Source: CAYQAE01 sp964415445 [NCBI: uncultured archaeon]
Lineage (GTDB): Archaea > CAYQAE01
DNA length: 43,670 bases
NCBI GenBank assembly: GCA_964415445.1
Contig: CAYQAE010000006.1
Location: 1-43,670, forward strand
Direction of reading: 5' to 3'
Part shown: positions 6,391-14,483 of the stretch, piece by piece
Layout of the letters: each line of letters opens with the position of its first letter
Position numbering within the stretch: position 1 is the stretch's first letter
Program-made: the position numbers and the translations under genes
Notes under the pieces: model-generated
Seen by the model: the letters and a program-made list of their open reading frames with translations, nothing else
The model's database searches: none
What the model was told of the DNA's origin: nothing

Positions 6391-8010
6391 TTATGCATTT
6401 AATACTTGTTGAAATCTATTTCTAACTTGATCTTTATCTAAAGACATTATAAAGGAAGCTAGGCGAGGCCCGCTGTTTTTTCCAAGCAGCGCAAGATAAC
6501 AAGATTTGAATACCTCTTTTTTAGGTATATCTAGCTCTTTTGATATATTGAATAATGATTTGTTTAGGGTCTCTACATCTTTTGGAATGTCTTCAACTAA
6601 ATCCAATACTTTTTCTAACACATCTTTATTTATTGAATTTTTAACGCCTTTTGGAACTTTATCTACTAATTCAATTTTATATTCATCTTTAGCATAATTT
6701 TCAACCCAATTTTTGGCTTCGATAATTCTTGCTCGAATCTTTTCGAAATTTTCAACTTCTCCAATCATACTTTCAACTTTGGATTTCCATTGATTTTCAT
6801 TTGCAACTTGTCCGATTAAAGCTGCAATATTATATGGAATTTGTTTTGCAAATTCTTTTGCTATATATAAATTTGAGAGTTTATACATTTTTTTGAAATT
6901 TATCTCTTCCTTTTCGTTCTTTGCAGATTTTCTACCGTAATAGATTTCTTCTATATTGTCATATTCGTTTGTTAATCTGTATATGTTTTCTAGATCAAAA
7001 TTTCTTTGTTTGGAAGGTTTTTTAGTATAAAAGTATCTTATAATCTCTGAAGGCAATACCTTTAGAATATCTTGAGCAATATATGCATTTCCATGTCTTG
7101 TAGACATTTTTTCGTTATTTACTAAAAAGAATTCATAAACTAGAGGTATTGGTGGTTTAATCCCCAATAATTTTTTAGCTATGGCTTGTCCAGACGGCCA
7201 GGATCCTTGAAGGTGATCTTTACCAAAGGGTTCGCACACCACTCCAAAATATGCCCACTGAAACGGCCATTCTAATCGCCATGGAACTTTCCCTTCTTTA
7301 AATGAAACTTCACCCTTATGTCCACATCCTTTTATATTGAAACTCTTAGCTAGGGTTTTATCTCTACATTCATATCTTACAGTTTCTGATTCGATATCAA
7401 AATCTACAACTTTAGTTGTGATCTTTCCACAATTTTCACAAATTGCTTGAAATGGAATATAATCTTTAGTAATATTTTTTTGAAATTTTTTCAAAACATC
7501 TCTAGTCTCTTTTAGATGTTCAAATACATATCTAATGTATGGATAGAAAGCACCACTTTGATATAGTCTATCGTTTGAATGGTTTTCAACGTTAATTCCT
7601 AATAGTTTGGCCCCTTTGAGCCAAACATTATTGAAATGCTGACCCCAAGAACTACAACAATCAAAAGGGTCAGGTATATCAACATAAGGCATTCCTATAT
7701 ATCTATTAAACTCTTTATTACTCTCATGCCAATTTCCATCAAGATCAGGTAACTTAGAAGGGATTTTTCTAAGCGGATCTCTATCATCACAGGTATGTAT
7801 GAATTTGGGATTATATTTTTTCTCTTCCAAAGATTTAACTATAAAATCAGCTCTAATTATATCATTTAAGTTTCCAATATGTTTTCCACCAGAGGGGGAG
7901 GCTCCACATTTTACTACAGGAGCTAGATCATCTTCATCTACTTTTTTTGTTACCTCAGATGTGACTTGATCTACCCAAAATAAATTTTTGTCTTTTATTT
8001 TAAACACCAC
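6391..8010 (-). CDS. lysS: class I lysyl-tRNA synthetase
   Basis: Charges tRNA-Lys using the class I Rossmann fold typical of archaea. In the 539 residues the HIGH-type motif is SPSGGKHIGN near 38-47, and the KMSKS-type loop reads EKMSTRHGN near 295, with Met-Ser conserved and the following lysine replaced. A zinc-binding knuckle (CENCGKI) and further cysteines (CRDK, CGHKG) lie near 190-230. The C-terminal anticodon-binding domain is alpha-helical. Length fits the family. The start is a GTG that overlaps the TAG of the nucleotidyltransferase gene upstream by one base, so the two are coupled. The tRNA-Arg(TCT) gene follows 20 bases downstream. Confidence 0.93.
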   Translation of the reverse strand: MVFKIKDKNLFWVDQVTSEVTKKVDEDDLAPVVKCGASPSGGKHIGNLNDIIRADFIVKSLEEKKYNPKFIHTCDDRDPLRKIPSKLPDLDGNWHESNKEFNRYIGMPYVDIPDPFDCCSSWGQHFNNVWLKGAKLLGINVENHSNDRLYQSGAFYPYIRYVFEHLKETRDVLKKFQKNITKDYIPFQAICENCGKITTKVVDFDIESETVRYECRDKTLAKSFNIKGCGHKGEVSFKEGKVPWRLEWPFQWAYFGVVCEPFGKDHLQGSWPSGQAIAKKLLGIKPPIPLVYEFFLVNNEKMSTRHGNAYIAQDILKVLPSEIIRYFYTKKPSKQRNFDLENIYRLTNEYDNIEEIYYGRKSAKNEKEEINFKKMYKLSNLYIAKEFAKQIPYNIAALIGQVANENQWKSKVESMIGEVENFEKIRARIIEAKNWVENYAKDEYKIELVDKVPKGVKNSINKDVLEKVLDLVEDIPKDVETLNKSLFNISKELDIPKKEVFKSCYLALLGKNSGPRLASFIMSLDKDQVRNRFQQVLNA

Positions 8011-8711
8011 TATTTACGCTTCTTTAGAGCAGGATTACGATCTTGGAGATATTTAGCAAATTGTTCCACAGACATATCCGGTGGAATTTCTTTTTTTAAT
8101 AATACCCCTGTCCTTCCTATTTTATCTCGCCTTGTGAGTACTTCAATTCTTTCTTTTATAATATCGTAGTTTAAACCAACTTCTTTTATTGCTTTTTTTT
8201 CATTTCCAACTAAACTATATTCGATGTGTCCTTCTTTAGTAGGTTTTATAATCATTAATCTTTTATCAATTCCAGCTACCCTCATATTTTTTTTGATTTG
8301 TGGGTAATTTATTGCTCCACCAAAGTAATAAAAATCTATTTCTTGTTTTTTTGGGTTCTCTAGAGGAAAACTAATTGAAGTATATGAATTAATATAATAA
8401 TGTGCTTTTTTTAGTTGCCAAGCCGTAGCTTGAGAAATTTCTTTTTTATAAGGTATTATTTCATATTTTTGTAGGGCAATATCAAGCTGAAATGAAGATA
8501 TATTATTTTTGATGAATATATCTATATCAGATTTAGCTCTAACATCTCCCCTAGCAAGGCTTCCATGGATTATTGCATTTAGGTTATTTTCAAATAAACA
8601 TTTGAGTATCTTTTTTGCTTCCTCTCGTAAATTTGCAAATTTTTTCCATCTTTTTTTGCTGTAGAAGATTTTTTTTTCTTGCTGACCTTTAATGATCTTC
8701 TCACGTGTCAT
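8010..8711 (-). CDS. predicted nucleotidyltransferase (pol-beta superfamily)
   Basis: A 233-residue protein with the minimal nucleotidyltransferase signature HGSLARGDVRAKSDIDIFI (about residues 49-67): the Gly-Ser pair and the Asp-x-Asp metal ligands are intact, and a third acidic residue (EIDFYYFGG, about 125) completes the expected triad. This fits the archaeal predicted-nucleotidyltransferase group (COG1665-like); no substrate is established. The C-terminal half is basic, consistent with nucleic-acid contact. Genetic coupling to lysS (one-base overlap) hints at a tRNA-linked role, but that is only context. It starts at ATG 8711, 11 bases after the flavin-reductase-like gene. Confidence 0.75.
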   Translation of the reverse strand: MTREKIIKGQQEKKIFYSKKRWKKFANLREEAKKILKCLFENNLNAIIHGSLARGDVRAKSDIDIFIKNNISSFQLDIALQKYEIIPYKKEISQATAWQLKKAHYYINSYTSISFPLENPKKQEIDFYYFGGAINYPQIKKNMRVAGIDKRLMIIKPTKEGHIEYSLVGNEKKAIKEVGLNYDIIKERIEVLTRRDKIGRTGVLLKKEIPPDMSVEQFAKYLQDRNPALKKRK

Positions 8712-8722
8712 TTAACCTCCCT

Positions 8723-9265
8723 TTATGGATTATAAATTTCTTTATCTAAAGTAGCGAAATCTCGTCCTCCAAGATGATATATCGGCTTTATTTTATCTAT
8801 TGCTAGTTTAAAATCATCAAAAATCCCTTCTTTGACATCAGCATAAACACATTCACCTACAAAAAAAGTATGATCATCTATTGAAATTTTATCTTTTAAT
8901 CTACATTCAATATGTCCGTAGCATTCTTTAATTTTAGGAGGGAATACTTCTTTAGAATCAATTTTTTCTAAATGTGCTTTTTCTATCTTATTAGGTTCTT
9001 TTGAGGCACATATAGCCATGTTATCTAATATATCCATAGAGGGTAAATTAATTACAAATTCTTTTGTTTCTAATATGTTAGAATGGGTTTTGTGACTTTT
9101 TGCTATAGATATTCCAATGTATGGTTTATCATGTGTTAAGGGGCTATTCCATGCAATTGGTGCTATATTTGGATTATTATCTTTATCAATAGTTGTTACC
9201 AATACTACTAACTTTGGATGAATTAACCTATATGCTTTAGATTTAGAAATCTTTTTGTAGCTCAT
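8723..9265 (-). CDS. flavin reductase-like FMN-binding split-barrel protein
   Basis: 180 residues with the flavin-reductase-like split-barrel pattern: an N-terminal strand with PKLVVLVTTIDKDNNPNIAP, followed by WNSPLTHDKPYIGISIA and FVINLP, the segments that form the FMN pocket in this family. Members bind FMN and reduce flavins or metals, or serve as electron-transfer proteins; the exact substrate cannot be read from sequence. Start ATG 9265 is preceded by GGTGAT at good spacing; an in-frame GTG upstream is part of that ribosome binding site. Probably the first gene of the run leading into the nucleotidyltransferase and lysS. Confidence 0.82.
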   Translation of the reverse strand: MSYKKISKSKAYRLIHPKLVVLVTTIDKDNNPNIAPIAWNSPLTHDKPYIGISIAKSHKTHSNILETKEFVINLPSMDILDNMAICASKEPNKIEKAHLEKIDSKEVFPPKIKECYGHIECRLKDKISIDDHTFFVGECVYADVKEGIFDDFKLAIDKIKPIYHLGGRDFATLDKEIYNP

Positions 9266-9368
9266 ATAAATCACCAAATTTAATAATCTCCTATAAATTA
9301 TAATATAAAAAAACTTATATTTAGTTAATAGATATAAATTTTAGGTGATATAAATAAAAAACCCGACA

Positions 9369-9881
9369 TTGGCTCCCCAAGATAGAGAACTTTTTTCAAT
9401 GCCCTATTATGTGGATATTATAAGAGTTATTCATTCCCAAGATTCAGTATATATCGATTTGGGATTTGTAAAGAAGGAAAATAAACTTGTTTATCTTTAT
9501 AGATTAGCTTGTAGTCCTAAAATATTTAAAATTCTCTCAAATGTTCTTAAAGATAAAATAGATGAATTTGAAGATATGGTCACTTCAATTGAGCTTCCAA
9601 AAGAACCACAAAAAAATATAGATCAAGAGCATCTAAAAGGAAATATAGAAGTTGAAGAGGAATATAACAGCCCAGAGTTTATTAATGTATTTCGGGTTGG
9701 TTTTAGGCATGATATATTTTTTATGGATGTAGGTTTTCTTAAAGAAAGTGCAACAGATTTAGGTGAAGCGAATTACACACAAAGATATGTTTTTAGTCCA
9801 CATGCGGCTAAGATATTTTCTAATACTATCAAAGATAACCTAAACATTTATGAAAAAAATCATAGTGAAATTATTATATAG
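9369..9881 (+). CDS. tandem DUF3467-like protein
   Basis: About 170 residues containing two copies of one short beta-rich unit. The first (about 12-55) reads YVDIIRVIHSQDSVYIDLGF and ends in a SPKIFKILSNVLKDKIDEFE helix. The second (about 98-165) reads FINVFRVGFRHDIFFMDVGF and ends in SPHAAKIFSNTIKDNLNIYE. The second half is a good match to the DUF3467 pattern, a small family of unknown function that usually occurs as one copy. A TATA-like GATATAAATT about 30 bases upstream would give a nearly leaderless message starting at TTG 9369; ATG 9399 is the alternative start. RlmE follows after 15 bases. Confidence 0.65.
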   Translation: MAPQDRELFSMPYYVDIIRVIHSQDSVYIDLGFVKKENKLVYLYRLACSPKIFKILSNVLKDKIDEFEDMVTSIELPKEPQKNIDQEHLKGNIEVEEEYNSPEFINVFRVGFRHDIFFMDVGFLKESATDLGEANYTQRYVFSPHAAKIFSNTIKDNLNIYEKNHSEIII

Positions 9882-9896
9882 AATCTAGGAATTTTT

Positions 9897-10496
9897 ATGA
9901 GAACAACATGGCAGAAAAATCGAAAAAAAGAATATTATTATAAAAAAGCAAAAAAGGAAGGTTTCAGAGCTCGATCTTCTTACAAATTATTACAGATTGA
10001 TAAAAAACACCATATTTTTAAAAATAATATTGTAATTTTAGATTTAGGATGTGCACCCGGGGGATGGTTGCAGGTGTGCAAACAAAAGTGCAAAGGCGCC
10101 TATATCTTGGGAGTAGATTTAGAAAATATCTCTAAAATACCTGAAATTGATTTTATAAAGGGAGATATTACACAAGAGAGGAGTGTAAATTTAATTAATC
10201 AAAAATTACCAAAAAAAGCTGATTTAATACTCTCAGATTGCTCCCCTTCTGTTTCTGGAAATTGGACCATAGATCATGCAAGGCAAGTAGAGTTAGTTTA
10301 TCAGGCTTTAGATATTGCAATTAGATTTTTAAATTCAAAAGGCATTTTTGTGTGTAAAGTTTTTCAAGGAGAAGAGTTTAATAAACTGAAAAAACAATTA
10401 AAAAAGAAATTTTTGTCTTTATCGTTTTATAAACCAAAAGCATCTCGCAAAAAAAGTTCAGAAATTTATGCTATAGCTAAAAGACCTAAAAATTGA
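9897..10496 (+). CDS. rlmE: rRNA 2'-O-ribose methyltransferase RlmE/FtsJ (RrmJ family)
   Basis: SAM-dependent methyltransferase that modifies a uridine in the A-loop of 23S rRNA in characterised members. The 199 residues show the family hallmarks: ARSSYKL with the first catalytic Lys (about 29), SAM motif DLGCAPGGW (about 50-58), the catalytic Asp in LSDCSP (about 113), the second Lys in CKVFQG (about 157), and the Glu in SSEIY (about 187), so the K-D-K-E tetrad is complete. Archaeal forms often add a TRAM domain; this one ends without it. Same strand as, and 15 bases after, the DUF3467-like gene. Confidence 0.92.
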   Translation: MRTTWQKNRKKEYYYKKAKKEGFRARSSYKLLQIDKKHHIFKNNIVILDLGCAPGGWLQVCKQKCKGAYILGVDLENISKIPEIDFIKGDITQERSVNLINQKLPKKADLILSDCSPSVSGNWTIDHARQVELVYQALDIAIRFLNSKGIFVCKVFQGEEFNKLKKQLKKKFLSLSFYKPKASRKKSSEIYAIAKRPKN

Positions 10497-10603
10497 TTAT
10501 TCTTTTTTAAATAAAATTAATGCATCAAAAAATAGGAATTTGTTATTTTAGTAGTATTTTATTTAATGATATTTTTGTATATTTTTTTGCACAAAACGTT
10601 AGA

Positions 10604-10611
10604 TTTATATA
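10604..10611 (+). promoter_or_regulatory. TATA box and ribosome binding site before the 10.66 kb gene
   Basis: TTTATATA sits about 45 bases before ATG 10656. With the usual spacing, transcription starts near 10636, leaving a leader of about 20 bases that holds GGGGG at 10643-10647, eight bases before the start codon. This gene has one of the clearest promoter plus Shine-Dalgarno arrangements in the window. Confidence 0.5.
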
Positions 10612-10655
10612 CGCCAGTTTGGATTGTATAGCATATCATATAGGGGGTAGGGGAG

Positions 10656-11318
10656 ATGTATAAAGACGAACTTGAAGAAACAGTTGGCAATTTAGTAAAT
10701 GATTGGAAAGACTCATTAGATAAGATAAAAAACGAACCAAAAAATTTATCCAATTTACAAAACACATTTAATGAGATATTAGGTTCTTTTAAATCAGAAT
10801 ATGGTCTTTTGGATGATTCTTCTGATTCAGAAAAGGAAATTAGTTTAATAAGAGGCATATTAACCGATGCAACCGACGAAATAACAGGACAAATAGAAGA
10901 ATTCATTATGGATAAAGCAAAGTTAGATGATTTTGAAAAAGCAATGAATACTTTAGAAGAATTTTATATTGATTTTTTATCCTTAAAAGAATTATCTTAT
11001 GATGATGCGAAGGTTAAAGCAATTTGTTTGCGTATAGAAGCTTTTTTAGATAAAATAGATGAATCCGGTGATTATAAGGATATTATGCTGAAAGCTTATG
11101 AATATGCACAAGAACTTAAGGATTATAATATAGGTCAAGAAGTAAATGAAGATATTATTAATTTGATTGGAAAAGTTAATGAAATTAATATTGAAGGGTT
11201 TCAAACTGAATTGGCTGATTTCATTGAATTATTTAGGGAAGTATTGGGTGAAGATAAAGGAGATCCAGAAAGAGATCTAACTCAAATAATTGATGGTGGA
11301 GATATAGAAGATACCTAA
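10656..11318 (+). CDS. acidic helical protein of unknown function, 220 aa
   Basis: Unrecognised. The product is strongly acidic and almost wholly helix-forming, with heptad-like spacing of Leu and Ile in several stretches (about 1-45, 80-125 and 150-205) that suggests coiled coils or a helical bundle. No signal peptide, membrane segment, cysteine cluster or nucleotide motif is seen. It ends in an Asp/Glu-rich tail. A clear TATA box and ribosome binding site suggest it is well expressed and transcribed on its own. It is followed by thymidylate kinase, which has a separate promoter. Confidence 0.65.
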   Translation: MYKDELEETVGNLVNDWKDSLDKIKNEPKNLSNLQNTFNEILGSFKSEYGLLDDSSDSEKEISLIRGILTDATDEITGQIEEFIMDKAKLDDFEKAMNTLEEFYIDFLSLKELSYDDAKVKAICLRIEAFLDKIDESGDYKDIMLKAYEYAQELKDYNIGQEVNEDIINLIGKVNEINIEGFQTELADFIELFREVLGEDKGDPERDLTQIIDGGDIEDT

Positions 11319-11369
11319 ATTAGATGTTATGAATAAACCCAATTTTAATATGTTAATCAATAGAAATTC

Positions 11370-11376
11370 TTATATA
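11370..11376 (+). promoter_or_regulatory. TATA box of tmk, likely leaderless
   Basis: TTATATA lies 25-32 bases before ATG 11402, the distance at which archaeal transcription starts. The transcript would therefore begin at or next to the start codon, and no Shine-Dalgarno sequence is present, consistent with a leaderless message. Confidence 0.5.
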
Positions 11377-11401
11377 CGAATCGTCGGAATATCAATTAAA
11401 T

Positions 11402-12013
11402 ATGCTTCCTAATAATTATGATGGAAAGTTCATTGCCTTATGTGGTTTGGATGGATGTGGAAAAACCACACAGGCAAAATTACTTCTTTCTTGGTTTAAT
11501 AAAAAGCGATTGAAATCTTCTTACACTGTTGAACCAACTAATGGACCAATTGGTCGCTTAATACGAAAAGAAATTTTGCGAAAAAATAATAAGATGTCTC
11601 CACAGGCAGAAGGACTTTTATTTGGTGCAGATAGAGCTTATCATTTATATAATCAAGCAATTCCTAGATTAAAAAAATCTCATTATGTTCTCTCAGATAG
11701 ATACGTTTTTTCTAGCATTGCCTATCAAGGAGCACGTGGTGCAGATATAGATTGGCTTTGGAAAATAAATGAATTTGCGATAAAACCAGATCTAGCTATA
11801 TTTATAGATATTGAGCCTGATATAGGAATAAAAAGAAAAGGAGACGATTTAGATAACTTTGAAAAAGTTAAAGACCTTCAAAAAGATGTACGTAAAGTTT
11901 TTTTGGATTTAGTTAAAGAAAAATTCTTAATAAAAGTTGAAGGTAGTCAAGATAAACATGAAGTTCACAAAGAAATTATTAATTTAGTTGAGAGACATAT
12001 AATAAAAAAATAA
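11402..12013 (+). CDS. tmk: thymidylate kinase
   Basis: Phosphorylates dTMP to dTDP for DNA synthesis. The 203 residues include the P-loop GLDGCGKTTQ (about 15-24), the DR(Y/H) motif in LSDRYVFSSIAYQG (about 98-111) that positions the nucleotide, and a TMP-binding region EPTNGPIGRLIRKEIL (about 44-59). A short lid-like segment KRKGDDLDNFE (about 139-149) follows. Length is normal for the family. It appears to head a plus-strand run that continues into an ArsR-like regulator and RNase HII, a DNA metabolism grouping. Confidence 0.92.
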   Translation: MLPNNYDGKFIALCGLDGCGKTTQAKLLLSWFNKKRLKSSYTVEPTNGPIGRLIRKEILRKNNKMSPQAEGLLFGADRAYHLYNQAIPRLKKSHYVLSDRYVFSSIAYQGARGADIDWLWKINEFAIKPDLAIFIDIEPDIGIKRKGDDLDNFEKVKDLQKDVRKVFLDLVKEKFLIKVEGSQDKHEVHKEIINLVERHIIKK

Positions 12014-12028
12014 TTTTAGTTGATTTTT

Positions 12029-12319
12029 ATGGGTGAAGAAGATCAAGAATTTAGTTCAGAAGAAATAGGAGTTTTGCGCCAACCTACAAGAAAATTACTT
12101 TTAGAATTGCTAAAAGCTAGGAGCGAGAGACCTTTAGTTCTTTCTCAATTAAGTAGTCAGGCAAAAAAACACCATTCAAGCATCTGGTATCATCTTCATG
12201 TATTAGAAAAATATGAATTAATTGATCATATTCCAGCTGAGAAGGATGAAAGCCACCTAAGGCATAAATTTCAAATTACTGATAAAGGACTTAAGTTACT
12301 TGAGAAATATAAGAAATAA
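12029..12319 (+). CDS. ArsR-like winged-helix transcriptional regulator
   Basis: A 96-residue winged-helix protein. Residues about 14-28 (LRQPTRKLLLELLKA) form the first helix. LSQLSSQAKKHHSSIWYHLHVLEKYELI (in the region 38-66) carries the recognition helix in the pattern of ArsR-type regulators, and an RHKFQITDKGLKLL segment forms the wing and last helix. No metal-binding cysteines are present, so metal sensing is not implied; target unknown. ATG 12029 is taken as the start; the in-frame TTG nine bases upstream is more likely part of the ribosome binding site. It lies between tmk and rnhB on the same strand. Confidence 0.78.
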   Translation: MGEEDQEFSSEEIGVLRQPTRKLLLELLKARSERPLVLSQLSSQAKKHHSSIWYHLHVLEKYELIDHIPAEKDESHLRHKFQITDKGLKLLEKYKK

Positions 12320-12349
12320 TCCTATTTTTAGGGGATAAAAATTTCAAAA

Positions 12350-13000
12350 TTGATTGCAGGCATCGATGAAGCCGGCCGTGGCCCTGTTATTGGTTGTATG
12401 GTTATTTGTGGTATATCTTTTAAAGAAGAAGCAATTTCTAAATTGATTGATTTAGGTGTAGTTGATTCAAAAAAATTATCTGCCAAAAAAAGAAGATATT
12501 TATTTCAAAAAATTATAGATTTAGCAGAAGATTATTCTATTTTAGAAATAAGTCCTCAAATTATCGATAGATATGTTTTTGAAAAAAAATTAAATGTTTT
12601 AGAATTAGAAAAATTCATTGAAATAATCAATAGTCTCAAAGCAGATATTTTCTATGTAGACTGTCCTGATGTGAATCCAAAAAGGTTTTTGAAAAATATT
12701 CAAAATCATCTAAAACAAAATAAAAAAATAATATGTGAACACAGAGCTGATTTAGAATATCCTGCTGTTTCTGCAGCTTCAATTTTAGCAAAAGTGAGAA
12801 GAGATTCTATAATTGAAGATTATAAAAAAAAATATGGTGATATTGGAAGCGGATATACTTCAGATCCAATTACTATTACTTTTTTGAAGAAATATTATGC
12901 AAAAAACAGAAGATTTTTATCTATAGTCCGTAAATCATGGTCTACATTATCTAAAATAAAAAAAGAAATTAATCAACAAAAATTGGATAATTTTATTTGA
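12350..13000 (+). CDS. rnhB: ribonuclease HII
   Basis: Removes RNA from RNA-DNA hybrids and single ribonucleotides from DNA. The 216 residues begin with the diagnostic IAGIDEAGRGPVIG containing catalytic Asp and Glu, then DSKKLSAKKR (about 39-48), the catalytic Asp in FYVDCPDV (about 99), and the fourth acidic residue in EHRADLEYPAVSAASI (about 129-144). YTSDP (about 168) and a C-terminal basic helix follow. No ATG is available in frame; TTG 12350 is the nearest usable start, but AGGGG at 12330-12334 would better serve a start a few codons upstream (ATA or ATT), so the first residues are uncertain. Confidence 0.92.
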   Translation: MIAGIDEAGRGPVIGCMVICGISFKEEAISKLIDLGVVDSKKLSAKKRRYLFQKIIDLAEDYSILEISPQIIDRYVFEKKLNVLELEKFIEIINSLKADIFYVDCPDVNPKRFLKNIQNHLKQNKKIICEHRADLEYPAVSAASILAKVRRDSIIEDYKKKYGDIGSGYTSDPITITFLKKYYAKNRRFLSIVRKSWSTLSKIKKEINQQKLDNFI

Positions 13001-13010
13001 AAATTTATTT

Positions 13011-13068
13011 TGTCTCAGAAACTACCCTTCTCATCACCTTTCAGTCTGGAGTGGCCTCATCACAGACA
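13011..13068 (-). ncRNA. free-standing box C/D sRNA
   Basis: On the minus strand all four boxes are perfect: C GTGATGA (13057-13063), D' CTGA (13041-13044), C' GTGATGA (13031-13037) and D CTGA (13015-13018). Both guides are 12 bases, and the D' to C' spacer is AAG. By the fifth-base rule, guide 1 (13045-13056) would methylate the second G of TCTGGAGTGGCC, and guide 2 (13019-13030) the U of AAACUACCCUUC. The targets look like rRNA-type sequences, but I could not place them. It starts 18 bases after the stop of the upstream minus-strand gene and is convergent with rnhB, so it may be processed from read-through of that gene. Confidence 0.93.
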
Positions 13069-13085
13069 AATAGAAAATAAAATAA

Positions 13086-13574
13086 TTATGATTTTTCTTT
13101 TAGAAGTTCATCGAAACCTTTTGTAACTTTATCATCTATTTTTCTTACAATTTCTTTCATACCTGTACTCATATGTTCTAATACTCGATCTATATTGTCA
13201 TCTACCATTCTTCTGTATTCTTTTTCGATTAACTTGTATGCAATATCATTTAGTTCTTTCTTTTCGTGTTTGGCCTTCGCTCGATCAACTATTTCTTTTG
13301 TAACTTCTGAACTTACATCCATTAATTCATCCAAAGAATTGTAAATCGCGGTTACATGTGTTTTGATATCTTCTTTTAAATTTTCTATATTGTCCAAAAT
13401 TGGAGATTTTATTTCTCTCTTTTTTTCTACTTTTTTCTCTTCTTCCGCCCCTGGTATAGGTTTTTCTGGAGTAGGTTTTGCAGCTGCAGATGGTTTTGGT
13501 GGTCCTGCAGTTGGTGGTTTTCTCGGTCCCATTCCAGGTGGCGCTCTCGGTTTAAAAGGAGGTCTTCCTGCCAA
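13086..13574 (-). CDS. proline-rich N-terminus plus helical domain, unknown function
   Basis: Unrecognised, 162 residues. The first about 50 residues are Pro/Ala/Gly/Lys-rich and disordered (RPPFKPRAPPGMGPRKPP and similar). From about residue 58 onward it is helical and charged, with heptad-like spacing, likely a coiled coil or helical bundle. No signal peptide or membrane segment. It starts with TTG at 13574, supported by AGGTGA at good spacing upstream; no ATG fits. A box C/D sRNA follows 18 bases after the stop on the same strand. Confidence 0.7.
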   Translation of the reverse strand: MAGRPPFKPRAPPGMGPRKPPTAGPPKPSAAAKPTPEKPIPGAEEEKKVEKKREIKSPILDNIENLKEDIKTHVTAIYNSLDELMDVSSEVTKEIVDRAKAKHEKKELNDIAYKLIEKEYRRMVDDNIDRVLEHMSTGMKEIVRKIDDKVTKGFDELLKEKS

Positions 13575-13709
13575 AATAATTCACCTATTAATAATTTATA
13601 CTAAAATCATTATTTAAAAAGAGTTTGATAGTTTAATTTTTTAATTGTTTTTAACCTTCATTTTAAATAGTGTTATGAAACCATCTTTCAAATATAAGTG
13701 TGTTAGAAG

Positions 13710-13817
13710 ATGAAGTTAAAACTTTACTATGAGGATAAAGTATTAATATTGCTATTGGGTATAATTTGGTTGTTAGTTTTAGATATACTCTATTTAATGT
13801 TATATTTAGCGCCATAA
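13710..13817 (+). CDS. possible 35-aa single-pass membrane protein
   Basis: ATG 13710 opens a 35-codon frame: a short charged start (MKLKLYYEDK), then about 24 strongly hydrophobic residues (VLILLLGIIWLLVLDILYL) ending at TAA 13815-13817. TTTAAATA at 13662-13669 could serve as a TATA box about 40 bases upstream. There is no strong ribosome binding site. It converges on the UPF0200 gene, five bases away. AT-rich DNA easily yields hydrophobic frames, so this call is tentative. Confidence 0.35.
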   Translation: MKLKLYYEDKVLILLLGIIWLLVLDILYLMLYLAP

Positions 13818-13821
13818 ATTT

Positions 13822-14367
13822 CTATATATCGTATTTATTAATTATGGCAGTAATTTGTCTTCTTAGAGATTCTATAGTTCCTTGATTTTGTATTATTTCA
13901 TCTGATAAAATAAAAGCTTCAGCGATACCCCATTTAAGCTCTCTTTTATCTCTTTTGTCAAATTCTTCTTTATTTTTTATATCGTCGTCTCTATTTCTTT
14001 TTACAAGTCTTGTATACCTTATTTGAGGTGAAGCATGAATTCCAATTATTAATAAATTATCTAGATGATTTTTGAAATATTTTATTTCTTCAATACCTCG
14101 AACACCATTAATAATTACTGTCTTTTTATTTGAATTTGATATTTTATCCAAACATAATTTTGCAATTGCATTTAAACCATGTTCTTCTCTTAATAAATTA
14201 GCTATCTTTCCAACATTTTTATCAGATATTGAAAGTTTTCTATTTTTAGTTTCTTCTATAACTACATCTCCCATTCTAATATAATCAAAATTAATTTTTT
14301 CTTTTAATATCTCTATAACTAAATCTTTTCCTGACCCCGGCATACCAATAAGAGCAATTATTTTCAT
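13822..14367 (-). CDS. UPF0200 family nucleoside-monophosphate-kinase-like ATPase
   Basis: 181 residues of the archaeal UPF0200 family, P-loop proteins related to dephospho-CoA and adenylate kinases. The P-loop is GMPGSGKD (about 8-15), which has Asp where most kinases have Ser/Thr. It is followed by MGDVVIEE (about 32-39), a VINGVRGIEEI segment (about 87-97) and a lid-like arginine-rich stretch RYTRLVKRNRDDD (about 117-129). The physiological substrate is not settled. The stand-alone gene faces away from asd, with a divergent intergenic region of about 115 bases. Confidence 0.82.
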   Translation of the reverse strand: MKIIALIGMPGSGKDLVIEILKEKINFDYIRMGDVVIEETKNRKLSISDKNVGKIANLLREEHGLNAIAKLCLDKISNSNKKTVIINGVRGIEEIKYFKNHLDNLLIIGIHASPQIRYTRLVKRNRDDDIKNKEEFDKRDKRELKWGIAEAFILSDEIIQNQGTIESLRRQITAIINKYDI

Positions 14368-14483
14368 ATTTCAACCAGCAACTAGTTTATTTAATTTTTT
14401 AAAAACATTAAAAGTTGTTTAAAGTTTCTAATTAAAACTTTAAAACTCACTCTTGAAGCTAGTATATAATTTATGTGATTTTT

